Of a stretch of DNA of 64,000 bases, positions 10,931-20,668 are shown piece after piece. Under the pieces are notes generated by a model. It did no database searches. It was not told the DNA's origin and saw only the letters and a list, made by a program, of their open reading frames with translations. How positions within the stretch are numbered: position 1 is the first letter of the stretch; each line of letters starts with the position of its first letter. Source of the stretch: Alternaria dauci (lineage: Eukaryota; Ascomycota; Dothideomycetes; Pleosporales; Pleosporaceae); the NCBI RefSeq assembly GCF_042100115.1, contig NC_091274.1, positions 2,790,001 through 2,854,000 on the forward strand, in the 5' to 3' direction. The position numbers and the translations under genes were made by a program.

Positions 10931-13900
10931 CCCGCAGACAAACAATCGTCGTTCAAATGAAGAGGTAGATTTGGGAATGCCCAGAGTTGATTCATCACCC
11001 AGATGATATACCAAGATATGCACCAGGAACCAGTTGATCGGGCGGACTGATTAGCTGGTCGCTCCGCACTCCGCCATCTGTCCAATAGATGTGGTAAAAG
11101 GCCGATAGAAAGGCCAAGATGGCGGTCTGAAAGCTGTCAGTCTTGGTGACTGCCGAAGTGCTGATAAGGTCGGCCGGTGGCATTTCTTGAGCACTATCCC
11201 ATCTCTGTAAAGGATCGGACAATTCGAGTCGGTCTTTTGTTATCGCCTAACGACTCGTGCAAGTGGGCCTGGCCTTAGCGTGGTTGTTAGAACACCGGCG
11301 GTCGACATTGAATGCCGGTGTCCCTGAGCTCGTCAACATCATCTTGCTCCAGCCAATCTCATATGTCCAGGTGCTTTTGGTATGTACACTTCTTTTCGCT
11401 TGTTGTTTGTCGACAGCGGATACGTTTCTCGCTTCAAAGAGAACCTGATGACGCTCTGGCCAATGAGGCTTGTTACAAAAGGTCGCGCCGGAGACGACAT
11501 CGGGCCGGCAAGGCTGAGCGAGCCACGATGAAAAACTACAACGAGGGGAGTATGCCACGAAACCTCCAATGGACAGACGACATGTCAAATAATATAAAGT
11601 ATAGCGATACTGGACGCGTGATATTCAGGTATTACAGGTGTATATTTTCCTTGGGTAGACTATAGCCGAATCGCTATCGAGCCACGGCGCCACAGTAGCG
11701 ATCTGTGGGGTATCTATGCACAGGCCAAGCCAGACCGGATCGGGCTGGGCCGGAACGGGCCGGGTCCTGAAACAAAATAGACATTGCAACATCGACTTTT
11801 GCCCTCATCCGACGATACAGATCGCGCACTAGGAGAAGCAGGCACTGCTAGCGCCAAACCTCGTCAGGGATACACCAAAGCCATACGATCAACCGTTCCC
11901 CAAACCACAACCAATGATGACTGCCATACAAACCTCCACCATGAGACTCAAAAGCAGCTCCACACACTCGTGGCATCTGATCGCGTTCATCGGAGAAACA
12001 GCTATTCAGTCGAAAACGCTACTTATGACAACATATCGAGCCGGTACCTGAGGACTGGGTACGGTGGACAGCGGACAAGTCAATAACGAAGCCGCCGCTC
12101 GGCTGGCATTCGGTGAAGGAACTGGTACGATGCCAGAAACAGATACAAGATTACCTCGAAGCGACGGCGCGCCACTCAGTCGCAAGACGTGCACGGTTTC
12201 CTGCACGCAGCAGGGTGTCACAGCAGGTCGATCGGTCTGCTATGCATCGTGCAAGTCATCTCCATGTTCCTATTGCATATGAAGCAAACACTGACGTTGG
12301 ACACCTATTCAGACATCGCATCCAGGCAACCGCAGACAGCCCGGAGCAGACCTCTTGACGGTCGCTGAAAGTTACACAAGATGTCGCAATGAATACGCAC
12401 TCGATTCCAGCACATACGGTGCGCATGTTCATACACGCACTACACACGATAGCAGAATGTTACATTGATTCTATCTATGTCGACCCGATACCCCACCCGC
12501 AACACTCCGGCCCCTTCGCGCGACCCACGTTCTCCATGCACTTCTTCGCCTAGACCCGTATAACATTGAAGGAAACAGCGTCCCAGAACTTTCTCAAAGG
12601 CTTCAACAACCCAGGCCGGGAAGACAAGATTACCGAAGGTCAGTCTGCCTGTCTCGGGTATTCCTGTGTCGCAGGTTAGCGCTTGACACTTGGAGATATC
12701 TATCCACCGATGTAGTGTAAGGTGGAAGCAACCTACCCAAAACGCTGAATGAGACCCGGTATTGGTTATCTAGAGCGCGACTGTCGTATTACTGTGTGGG
12801 CGACGCTTTCGACATGCCCCTGATCAATTCCAATGGCCTGTTCGTTCTGGTGTGGTCTTCTCTCTACCAGCAAGCTGGAGGCCAACTCTGCCAACTCTGC
12901 CCCGTGCCCCGACAGCCGGGCCATCAGCATGGGTATGCTAACATGATTGAACGCGTCTGTGGTATCTAGTGCGAGAGTTCTGGGGCCGGGAGGAGAGGTA
13001 TTGAGGAGCGGACTGCGATGAGGGTTGGGAGTGAAGGCCCTAATGATCTTCGACTGGCCATGTTGGGTATCGTGGGAGCGGTATGAAATCGCGGATGGGG
13101 TTGGACGCTTCTGGGTTACGAAGAATCTGTAATGGCGATTAGCGATACGTCCATCAGAACCCTGCGGCATTAACACTATGCTCATTGGCTATTGTACTTG
13201 CACCTGGACGCAGTTCGTCCTTGAGCGAATGGGCGCGGTGAAGGTCTGAAGTTTGCGGATGAAGACGGTATATAGGGGAACGGCGGTATGCTGGCTTATC
13301 GTTCATGGCTGGCAAGAGGTCGTCATGGCAACTCTGCACGGCGAAGTCAGCTTGATCAAGGCTACCTGAGTAGCCAGCGTGAAGTTAATATGAGACCGAC
13401 AGTAGAGCCGTGCCGTCGTTACACGACGGCTCGCTGCACGGTCAGGTAAAACGATCGCCGGAGAGGGCAAACGACCTTCGCGGGTTCCAGCATGGCCAAA
13501 TGTTCCAGAAAGAGCATCAGGCGCATTTCGAATTCGTGTTGGATCAGTCGTATGGGTAGTTGAGCGTCTTCGCTGTTCGTGAGGTCTTTGCTGTTCTTGA
13601 GAGGTTGCAATGCGTTCGTGAGGGCGGCAGATGTTTCCAAACACGCACAGGCCTTAGGCTTGGCGGGGTCCCCTGGATCTGCGCACATCATTAGCCGAAT
13701 GGGGACAAGGGTGATAGAAACACGAAACGTGCCCCTTTGCGGAGAGTGCGGGGGTGGCTCTCGCGCAAAACCGTTTACGAGTTACCTCAGGCGGCACGCA
13801 CTGTCCACCACAGTCGCTGTTCAGTCTCGATGGAGGCCTACTGTATCGCATCGTCTTGCAGAAAGTATGGAGCATTTGACAGAAATCATTAGCGAATTTG

Positions 13901-14064
13901 ACTACCTACCTAGGAAGATACACTGAACGGGGAGAAGACAGACGAACAAAATGAGAAAAATCAGGCGAAAATGGCGCTGGTAGTGCGACTCGTACTTTCA
14001 GACATATCCAGACAGCGCGCCGGCGCGCCAGCATGGAGATAATCCGACCGGCCGAGTAGCATAC
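10931..14064. other. Gene-poor 3.1 kb region
   Basis: Many short overlapping frames exist on both strands, none with a clear domain or splice structure. A weak reverse transcriptase relic lies near 12.8-13.0 kb. The stretch looks like decayed repeat and intergenic DNA. Confidence 0.4.
12802..12975 (-). pseudogene. Possible degenerate reverse transcriptase fragment
   Basis: The minus-strand translation contains LALDTTDAFNHVSIPML followed about 20 residues later by LASSLLVERR and then GIDQGHVESV. This order resembles the LINE reverse transcriptase block seen intact at 22-23.5 kb (LSLDITGAFDRVN, ASFLSERST, GIPQGSPLSP), with the catalytic surroundings altered. The rest of the domain cannot be followed in any frame, so at best it is an old relic. 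Chance resemblance is possible. Confidence 0.3.
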
Positions 14065-15477
14065 TTATTCCGTCAAATCCATCACCTGTACTGGTGCTGA
14101 ACCTGCTGATGTGGAACTCGTTCCTCTCTTCGAAATGGTAAAGGCGCTGGAGAGAGTACGCTGGCCTTGCTCCAAAGGGCTGGGCGGGTCGACGGCAGAA
14201 GCGCTGGTGTGACGCGGAGACTGTCCTGTTGAGCGAGCGCTAATGGCTTTCACCATCCTCAGGCGATCCGGATTCATGTGGTCGGGTCCAGACACACCGA
14301 TGACAAAGTCATCTGAGCCTGTCCCGAAAGATGCCGCATCACTAGCGTAGGACCCAGGATGAATCGGGTGCTTGCGTGGTAGCTGAGGACCTTGATGATG
14401 CGTGCGAATGTGCCGACTTGGCCCGCCGCTTGACTGATAAGAATAAGAGGAAGCCGTTCTCTTCGGCCTTGAGAGTTCCACAGCCTCTCTGAGCCATGGC
14501 CTGTTTTCTTTCGCCTTGTACATCTGCTCCACGTAGAGAGGACTAACTTGCTCCAATGTCTTGTTGCGGTGTTTTCCAAATCCGAAGATGAACTTCTCAG
14601 GAGGGCAAAGTCTTTCGCCGTTCTTTCCGAGACCTATACCGTGCTCAATTTCCCATTCCGCAACAATGGTGCAGGGACCGCCGTCAACATTCCTATGTCC
14701 AAGCTGTATGGTGCCATAGTGATACAAGTGGCATAGCCAGTCTGATCGTGTGCGACAGTGTTCCGGTAACATAGTGTCAAGCACTTCTCCGATAAAATCA
14801 CCAGTTTTGATTTTACCATTGTGAGAGATCATGGGGTTCATCGTCAAAGGTCTCCAGTGGCGGCCCTCGGGTGGGTCCAAGAGTGTACCAGCACCATACG
14901 ATGGCTGGGACGATGATGCGTAAACAGACTGCATCAAGCCGCGCGCATTTCCAGTTGCAGGAAGTCGAACACCATCGAGACTAGATCCGGACGTCGACTT
15001 ATCTCCAGGAAAGGTTCGTGTTGGAGACGGCGGGTCAGTAAAAGACGAATCAGAGCCGAGTAAGACTCCGGGCGTCGAGGGGTTGTAATCGCTTGCAGAG
15101 TCGACCTGAGAGGAGCTGGAGAGTAGAGGCAGGTCGTCGTCAACGCTATGAGATGACACCTCAGGACGTCCTTGGTTTGGTAACACGGTGCGTGCTCCAC
15201 TCTTTCCAGCACTGAACCTAGTGTTTTGATATTCGTCGAAGCTTCGCTTCGCTCTCTTGGTGGCTGGCTCATCGGCTGCTGTGTCGAGGGGGTTGGGAAA
15301 GTCGTCGATGTCATCGTATTTGCCGGCTTCCAAAGAAGCTTGCTGCTTTTTGATCTGATGTATCATCTCATCCAAATCAGTGTAGGTAAGTGATTGCGCT
15401 TCTAGGAGACCTTTGATGCGTTCTTGGCGGTGCATTCTAAGGATCTCCCTATCCGCGGATTGCTTCGAAGTTGACAT
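14065..15477 (-). CDS. Conserved hypothetical protein with DUF3820/ExoX-C-like segment
   Basis: One exon of 470 codons. The N-terminus (to residue about 50) is charged and likely coiled (QERIKGLLEAQSL). Residues 50-200 are low-complexity, rich in Ser, Pro and Asp, with a basic KRAKR patch at about 74-78 that could be a nuclear localisation signal. A folded part spans roughly 200-340 and ends with FGFGKHRNKTLEQVSPLYV, which resembles the short DUF3820 / exodeoxyribonuclease X C-terminal motif (FGKxKGKxLxxVxxxYL). The tail is again disordered. I know no function; a nuclear, nucleic-acid-related role is only a guess. No intron is needed to keep the frame open. Confidence 0.7.
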   Translation of the reverse strand: MSTSKQSADREILRMHRQERIKGLLEAQSLTYTDLDEMIHQIKKQQASLEAGKYDDIDDFPNPLDTAADEPATKRAKRSFDEYQNTRFSAGKSGARTVLPNQGRPEVSSHSVDDDLPLLSSSSQVDSASDYNPSTPGVLLGSDSSFTDPPSPTRTFPGDKSTSGSSLDGVRLPATGNARGLMQSVYASSSQPSYGAGTLLDPPEGRHWRPLTMNPMISHNGKIKTGDFIGEVLDTMLPEHCRTRSDWLCHLYHYGTIQLGHRNVDGGPCTIVAEWEIEHGIGLGKNGERLCPPEKFIFGFGKHRNKTLEQVSPLYVEQMYKAKENRPWLREAVELSRPKRTASSYSYQSSGGPSRHIRTHHQGPQLPRKHPIHPGSYASDAASFGTGSDDFVIGVSGPDHMNPDRLRMVKAISARSTGQSPRHTSASAVDPPSPLEQGQRTLSSAFTISKRGTSSTSAGSAPVQVMDLTE

Positions 15478-18120
15478 GCTGAGCTTGCTCGGGCTTGAAC
15501 TCCGTAAACCTGGGGATAGTGAAGTTGGTGAGGAGCAATCTTTGTACTAAAGAGCCATCAACGACTGTCGAGTACCTGGGTACGGAGAAGAAACTCATGC
15601 ACTTACTTCGAGATGGAGTTGCAATGGATGGTTCTGAGGAGTGAGAAGAGAGTGGAAAGAAACACCTGGGTCCTCGGTATGGGTAGTATTCGATGATAGA
15701 GTGCCAATACTGTGAGAACGAGCTATAGGTATGCTTGGTCTCTACAATCGTCCTTGCAGCGCCTTTTATAACTTCTACGTGCGCGCACGCTTCATCTCTG
15801 GATCACCACGCCATCCCTAATCTCGCAGCCACGCGCCCTGCTCTGTGATCTCGAGCGGCTTTCGCTTAACAACCAATCGCTCGCGATATCTGGATCAAAC
15901 ACCTAGACAGGTGTGCGTGCCTCTGGAGAACACTCCGTGATTTGACTGGGGGTGGGATGAAGGTTCGTAGTATGAAACATTAGTGATAACGGCTGGGAGT
16001 AGTGGGACTTGCCGGCCAGGAATTGTCTCATCAAGGCTGTGGGGGTATTTCGGCCGTTCCTGACTAGTAGTCAGAACCTACCTACGTACGCCAATGCCGT
16101 CACGACACCGATGTATTGCCGACTGAAGTTTCACCCGCCGCCTCGGTACACAGCCTTCACTCTACTTGATGACGCCGAGTTCTTAATATTGAGGAGGCTG
16201 GTGGCACTCATACGTTTCACAGGGTCAAAGACGAATCCCACCTGGGCAGGATGCACCTATTGCAACTGTCCAGCTCGGCTCCTCCAAGAACGAGGTCACA
16301 TCGCACTAATCCGCATGTAGTTCTGTGCTTGGCAAATCATGATGCATAGGTCTTGACGGAGGCCACGACATCTATCGTGTCTTGGGTACGTCACATAATT
16401 GATACGTCATGTCCATAGTATTCTCAGTAGGTGCCTAGGTAGGTAACGTCGTTGTATCAATACTTGCTGCTTTTAAGGTCCAAATACTGCTATGAATGGC
16501 AGACATCTATGCCGATACTACTCATGTCTTGAATAAACAAGTAGATCTCGGGTTGTCTTGTCGGGTATACCTAGTTATATCACGGCACCGTCTTGACCTT
16601 GTAATGAAAGTGGTTTTTGCTATTCTAGGTACCAAGGTACTTGTATAGTAACGGCAAGGTATCTCGATGGCTAACGATGCTTCAGTATGTGAAGTGTAAC
16701 ATGAACACTCACAGCTATACACATAGAGTGTATGCGAACGCGACTATATGTCTGTCGTGTAATCGAGGCGGAGATGAAAGCTTTTAGCTCTCTCCAGTAA
16801 GGCGTCGATTACTTTTGAGGCAGTATTCAGTGACATTTAGCGGCCTAAAAAGATTTTGTTCTCGAGCAGTTCGAGTTGTGATTTGTTTTCATACACATCC
16901 ATAACCTTGGCCTTATCGCAGAAGAATGATGATCCGTCTGTCGAACCACTAAGCATGCCATCATCTGTATCTTAGTTCCGACTGTCATCCACCCAGCTGG
17001 AAGCTTTGACTAGCGGTCTCTTATACATGTCGTCTTGCTAGATCATGCTGTATTGAACAAGACTCAATGTCTACGCATACAATCTAGGCTTGTTACAGCT
17101 TTAGAGAGACGAAACGTTGAGATAATAACCTGCTTTCAGAGGAAAGAAATTTAAGACACAAGATTCATAGCTATCTAGATATTCTGCAAGCTGCGTTTGT
17201 TAAATTAAAGTAATGCTACTAGGTAGTTAGTGCTACAAGTATAGAAAGGAAATAGTGTATTAATTATTGTTGTTGTTCAATTTTGTTCTGGCTTTGTACG
17301 TTGGGATACGAAGATATTTTTAAAAGTCTAGTGAAGATATTTAAAGATAATGCAGTTGACAATGTAACCTGTACGTGCTCTCTTACATACTATCAACTTG
17401 GAATTAATTATATCAAGGTACGTCTAAGATTCCACATCATGTGAAAGCCTGGTAAAACTTGTAATAGTTTACAGCACATTTTGCAGTCGTCCGTTCGTAA
17501 AGGCGTGTTTAAGCTTACGTAACTAAGACAATTCTACATAATAGCTAGATTGTATTCTAATCAGACTACTCTAAGAGAAAACGTGCATCAACGCAAAGAC
17601 AATAAGAATTTATGTAGCCAGGTTACAGACGATGCGCTCGTAGTCGCTTGCCCTCTGCCAAATATTTTCGTACTTATATCAATTTCACAAAGCAAAATGG
17701 CTGTAAACTTGATATCATGAGACAAAGAACGTCTTCGAGAACAAATTAATATGATGTCTTCACATTCTGTCATCTACAATCTCAAGGTAGATGAACTGAG
17801 GTTTAGGTGCACCGTATGAAGACGCATCCAGGAGTAATAACGCATGGCATAAATTGGAACACCAATAAAACCAAAACACCCAACCTTAGATACGTGACAT
17901 AGGACAACATTTGACTAACGAGTGGATTCTACAGGAGTTCGCACAGATAGGCGAGATGGAGTTACTAGATACAACAGCTAGAAAGCCGAGCAAATTGTTC
18001 GATCAAAAACTGGAAAGAAGACAAGACCGTGGAAAACATAGAGGGAGCAAAGCCAAGGCAGTACGTAACAAGCTAAAAGCGACCGAATAGACACGCATCC
18101 AACCGCGCAATCACCATCGA
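15478..18120. other. Intergenic 2.6 kb, no gene seen
   Basis: The first part (to about 16.3 kb) has normal composition and probably holds the promoter and 5' leader of the hypothetical gene. From about 16.3 kb it becomes AT-rich. No open frame has gene-like character. Confidence 0.4.
16320..18100. repeat. AT-rich, RIP-like tract beside the LINE-type genes
   Basis: Base composition drops clearly here, with many TA steps (for example around 17.15-17.45 kb) and short broken frames. It borders the ORF1-like gene. This is what repeat-induced point mutation of old transposon DNA leaves behind, but I recognise no element inside it, and the composition was judged by eye. Confidence 0.35.
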
Positions 18121-19737
18121 CTAATCAGAATCAGAATCTCTTGTCTGACGATAGAAGGCTCGAAATGAAGAATGGACCTCTTTCGGTTTTTCTTCCTTCC
18201 GTCTTCGACCGTTGTTACCACCTAACGAGCGAATGCGAGTAGTCTTGAGCCTTGCTTCACTGGCAGAGTCTGATTGCGCTAACTTCAAAGGGGCCAAAGG
18301 TGCTTTGGATGTTTCCGGAATGATACGCGGTATGGGACCCATCTGACGGTCGGAAAATTCGTTTGGTTGTTGGAATCGAGGTGTGGGTGATCGTGACGTG
18401 GGATTCATGACATGGCTAGGAAAGGGGTTATGAGCGTATGGATCCGAAGGCGTTTGAGGAGGCGGAGAGCGTGTCATTGCGTCAACTATGGGCATTGGTG
18501 GCCTGAGTTGTGTGGAAGACTCTGGCGAAATTGGGAGAGCAGAAGTACCCGGTGACAACGACAGCTCTTGAGACTCCAATACCGGTGGGCAGTCATGCAT
18601 CTCGATATCCAAATCGACAGGCGCTGCCGCACCAAATGTAGAGTGCTCTTCAACGTCAGCGTGGTGACGCTTGCGTGCGTCAGATTCTCCGGCCTTTAAC
18701 CAAGTGTTGGTCGTGGGGTCTGAATTCAGAGCAGGAAATCTTTGCCAGAACACCTGTTTTGCGGCGTAGGTACGGCTCTCTTCACGTGCCCTTCGCATTC
18801 TTGGATCCTGGCACAGTGGACTCCATGCGGCATGGTTCCTTCCACAGTTGACACAACACTCCGGCCCTTTGCAACGACCGTCCCATGCATTGTGCTCTTT
18901 CGTCTGCTTCCCGCAACGTAGGCAAAACGGTTTGGAACGATCTGGGCATTGAGTCTTGAGATGGCCAGGCTTTCCACATGCGTGGCACTGTTTCGGTGTA
19001 GAGCGCTTGTCGAAAGCTGCCGCAGTTGCCTGGTAACCGCTGAGCCACACTGTACCGTCTTTGACGAGCTTCTGTGCATCACCAAGGCGATCAAGAGTCC
19101 ATACAAGCTTCTTGTATGTCCATCGGGCGCCAGTAATATGAACCTTGTTCCGCGTGCTCCAATCTTTGATGAATTTTTCGGGACACTTGAATTCGCCATC
19201 TTGTCGAAAGTTGAAGTTGTAGATCTGAACTTGATAGGTTGGTCGTAGTAAGTAACAGTCATCCTTCGCTACCCCGAGCATCGGCCCAATCTCATGTTGG
19301 TGAGCGTGGAGGGCTGCCTCTGCTTCTGGGTTGGACACCATGAGAACTAAGGCAGTCGCATGAACCCGACATGCCTGGACCTGGTCGAATGGAGCCTTGT
19401 GTTGTCTGATCAGGCTTACAATCTCTGCGTTTGTCAACCTGTCGATCACTCCTCCGGCGTCATTGCGGAGGCCGAACTTGATCTCGTATGACTGTTGATG
19501 AGATGTTTTTGCAGGTGCAAGAGGAGAGTTGCGATTGTTCATGTGGAAGTTTCGTTGACTTTCTTCGAGCATACGCAGGCGTGTTTCGACATGCCGCTGA
19601 CCTCTATCATCTGCTGAGACTGGAGGGTGGAGAATGACATCCCGAATGCCTAGCTTCTCAAACAAATGGAGTTGCTCTTCGTTGAGCGAGCCCACAAACT
19701 TTTCGAATTTTGCATGCTGATCAGATGAAGAGGCCAT
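18121..19737 (-). CDS. LINE ORF1-like protein with three zinc knuckles
   Basis: An intact frame of about 538 residues from the ATG at 19737; the frame is open up to 19974 but that leader looks like untranslated sequence. Three consecutive zinc knuckles sit in the middle: CHACGKPGHLKTQC (CCHC, C-x2-C-x4-H-x4-C), CLRCGKQTKEH and CVNCGRNHAAWSPLC. The last, with H-AWS-C, is characteristic of ORF1 proteins of fungal Tad-like LINE elements, which bind element RNA. The N-terminal part (KFEKFVGSLNEEQLHLFEKL) is charged and helical; the C-terminal third is Pro/Ser-rich and disordered, ending in a basic stretch. In a normal LINE this gene precedes the reverse transcriptase gene on the same strand. Here it points away from it. 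No stop or frameshift is seen. Confidence 0.82.
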   Translation of the reverse strand: MASSSDQHAKFEKFVGSLNEEQLHLFEKLGIRDVILHPPVSADDRGQRHVETRLRMLEESQRNFHMNNRNSPLAPAKTSHQQSYEIKFGLRNDAGGVIDRLTNAEIVSLIRQHKAPFDQVQACRVHATALVLMVSNPEAEAALHAHQHEIGPMLGVAKDDCYLLRPTYQVQIYNFNFRQDGEFKCPEKFIKDWSTRNKVHITGARWTYKKLVWTLDRLGDAQKLVKDGTVWLSGYQATAAAFDKRSTPKQCHACGKPGHLKTQCPDRSKPFCLRCGKQTKEHNAWDGRCKGPECCVNCGRNHAAWSPLCQDPRMRRAREESRTYAAKQVFWQRFPALNSDPTTNTWLKAGESDARKRHHADVEEHSTFGAAAPVDLDIEMHDCPPVLESQELSLSPGTSALPISPESSTQLRPPMPIVDAMTRSPPPQTPSDPYAHNPFPSHVMNPTSRSPTPRFQQPNEFSDRQMGPIPRIIPETSKAPLAPLKLAQSDSASEARLKTTRIRSLGGNNGRRRKEEKPKEVHSSFRAFYRQTRDSDSD

Positions 19738-20668
19738 GATGAGATGTCGATGACAGGAAGAGGCGACAGTGTTACAGAGTGCAAGAAGAAACTGGGTATG
19801 TGATTCGAATAGACAAGGAGATGAGGGTGCGTAGAGATGAAGACATCTATTGAGACAGAGATATTGCGAAGATGAATCATCCTTCTTACGAGGCGCATTT
19901 AGTCCATGCTTGCCCTCGATGGGGTTGACGTGAGACTTCAATCCTTCAATCACGGCCATTCTCTCCGCATGCACCTAGGTCCGAAAGCAACAACCACTGA
20001 CTCTCCAATATTGAGTTTCAACCAAGGACATCCATGATCCCGTAAGCCCCTCACATTATCCAAGACAAGAGTGAGCTGTTAGTCGCTTCCGCCGTGCTGG
20101 GCAGTGTCCGGAGTCATGCCGGCGCAACACATTTCTGACACGGAATTTATATTAGTAAAACTACTAGATATGCTTCCAAACCGAATTGGGGATGTGGTTG
20201 ACAACTCGTCCGGCGAGAATGGCGATGCTCGGATGAGGTTGGGAGTGTTGACCGACGTCCCTAGCGGCATTGGAGACAGCGATACGTACCCGTGTGCACG
20301 CGCCGCGCCCGCGCCCCCAGCGACTACTTAGACGGCAGGGACCGCCCCACTTGTGTAGCATGATACTCGGGCGAATCTTAGGTAGCATGTGTTTCAAGAT
20401 AGTCGGATATACAACAACAGGCCGACGATATTGACGCACGAGATGCACGAGATGCACGAGCGCACGCTTGCGCTGGATCACACCTGCGCTGGATCACATC
20501 TGTACTGGATTCCACGCTTGCGCTGGATCACTCACTGCGACCGTATGCCTATACACATTGCCTTGGCCACGCCAAAGCAGAAGCTAGACCACTATCACAA
20601 CATTTGTTCCCACGAACAATGTCAGCAATGGTAGTATATCTTTGTTCTACATTGCGAGATTCTTGAGG
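19738..20668. promoter_or_regulatory. Head-to-head spacer between ORF1-like and EN/RT genes
   Basis: About 930 bases separate the two divergent start codons. The segment must contain both 5' ends and includes the short tandem repeats near 20.45-20.53 kb. I see no further gene. Confidence 0.4.
20441..20531. repeat. Imperfect short tandem repeats in the divergent spacer
   Basis: The hexamer-like unit GAGATGCAC is doubled near 20441-20460. It is followed by three or four copies of a unit containing GCGCTGGATCAC at about 20470-20531; one longer form, ACGCTTGCGCTGGATCAC, occurs twice. Confidence 0.6.

Noticed and set aside
13419..13691. Minus-strand frame resembling the C-terminus of fungal Zn2Cys6 regulators (CACLETSAALTNALQPL)
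   Set aside because: No zinc cluster, splice sites or longer frame upstream; resemblance too weak to call even a pseudogene.
19738..19974. Upstream extension of the ORF1-like frame to an earlier ATG
   Set aside because: The extra 79 residues are Cys/His/Leu-rich without conservation signals; the start at 19737 gives a normal N-terminus.
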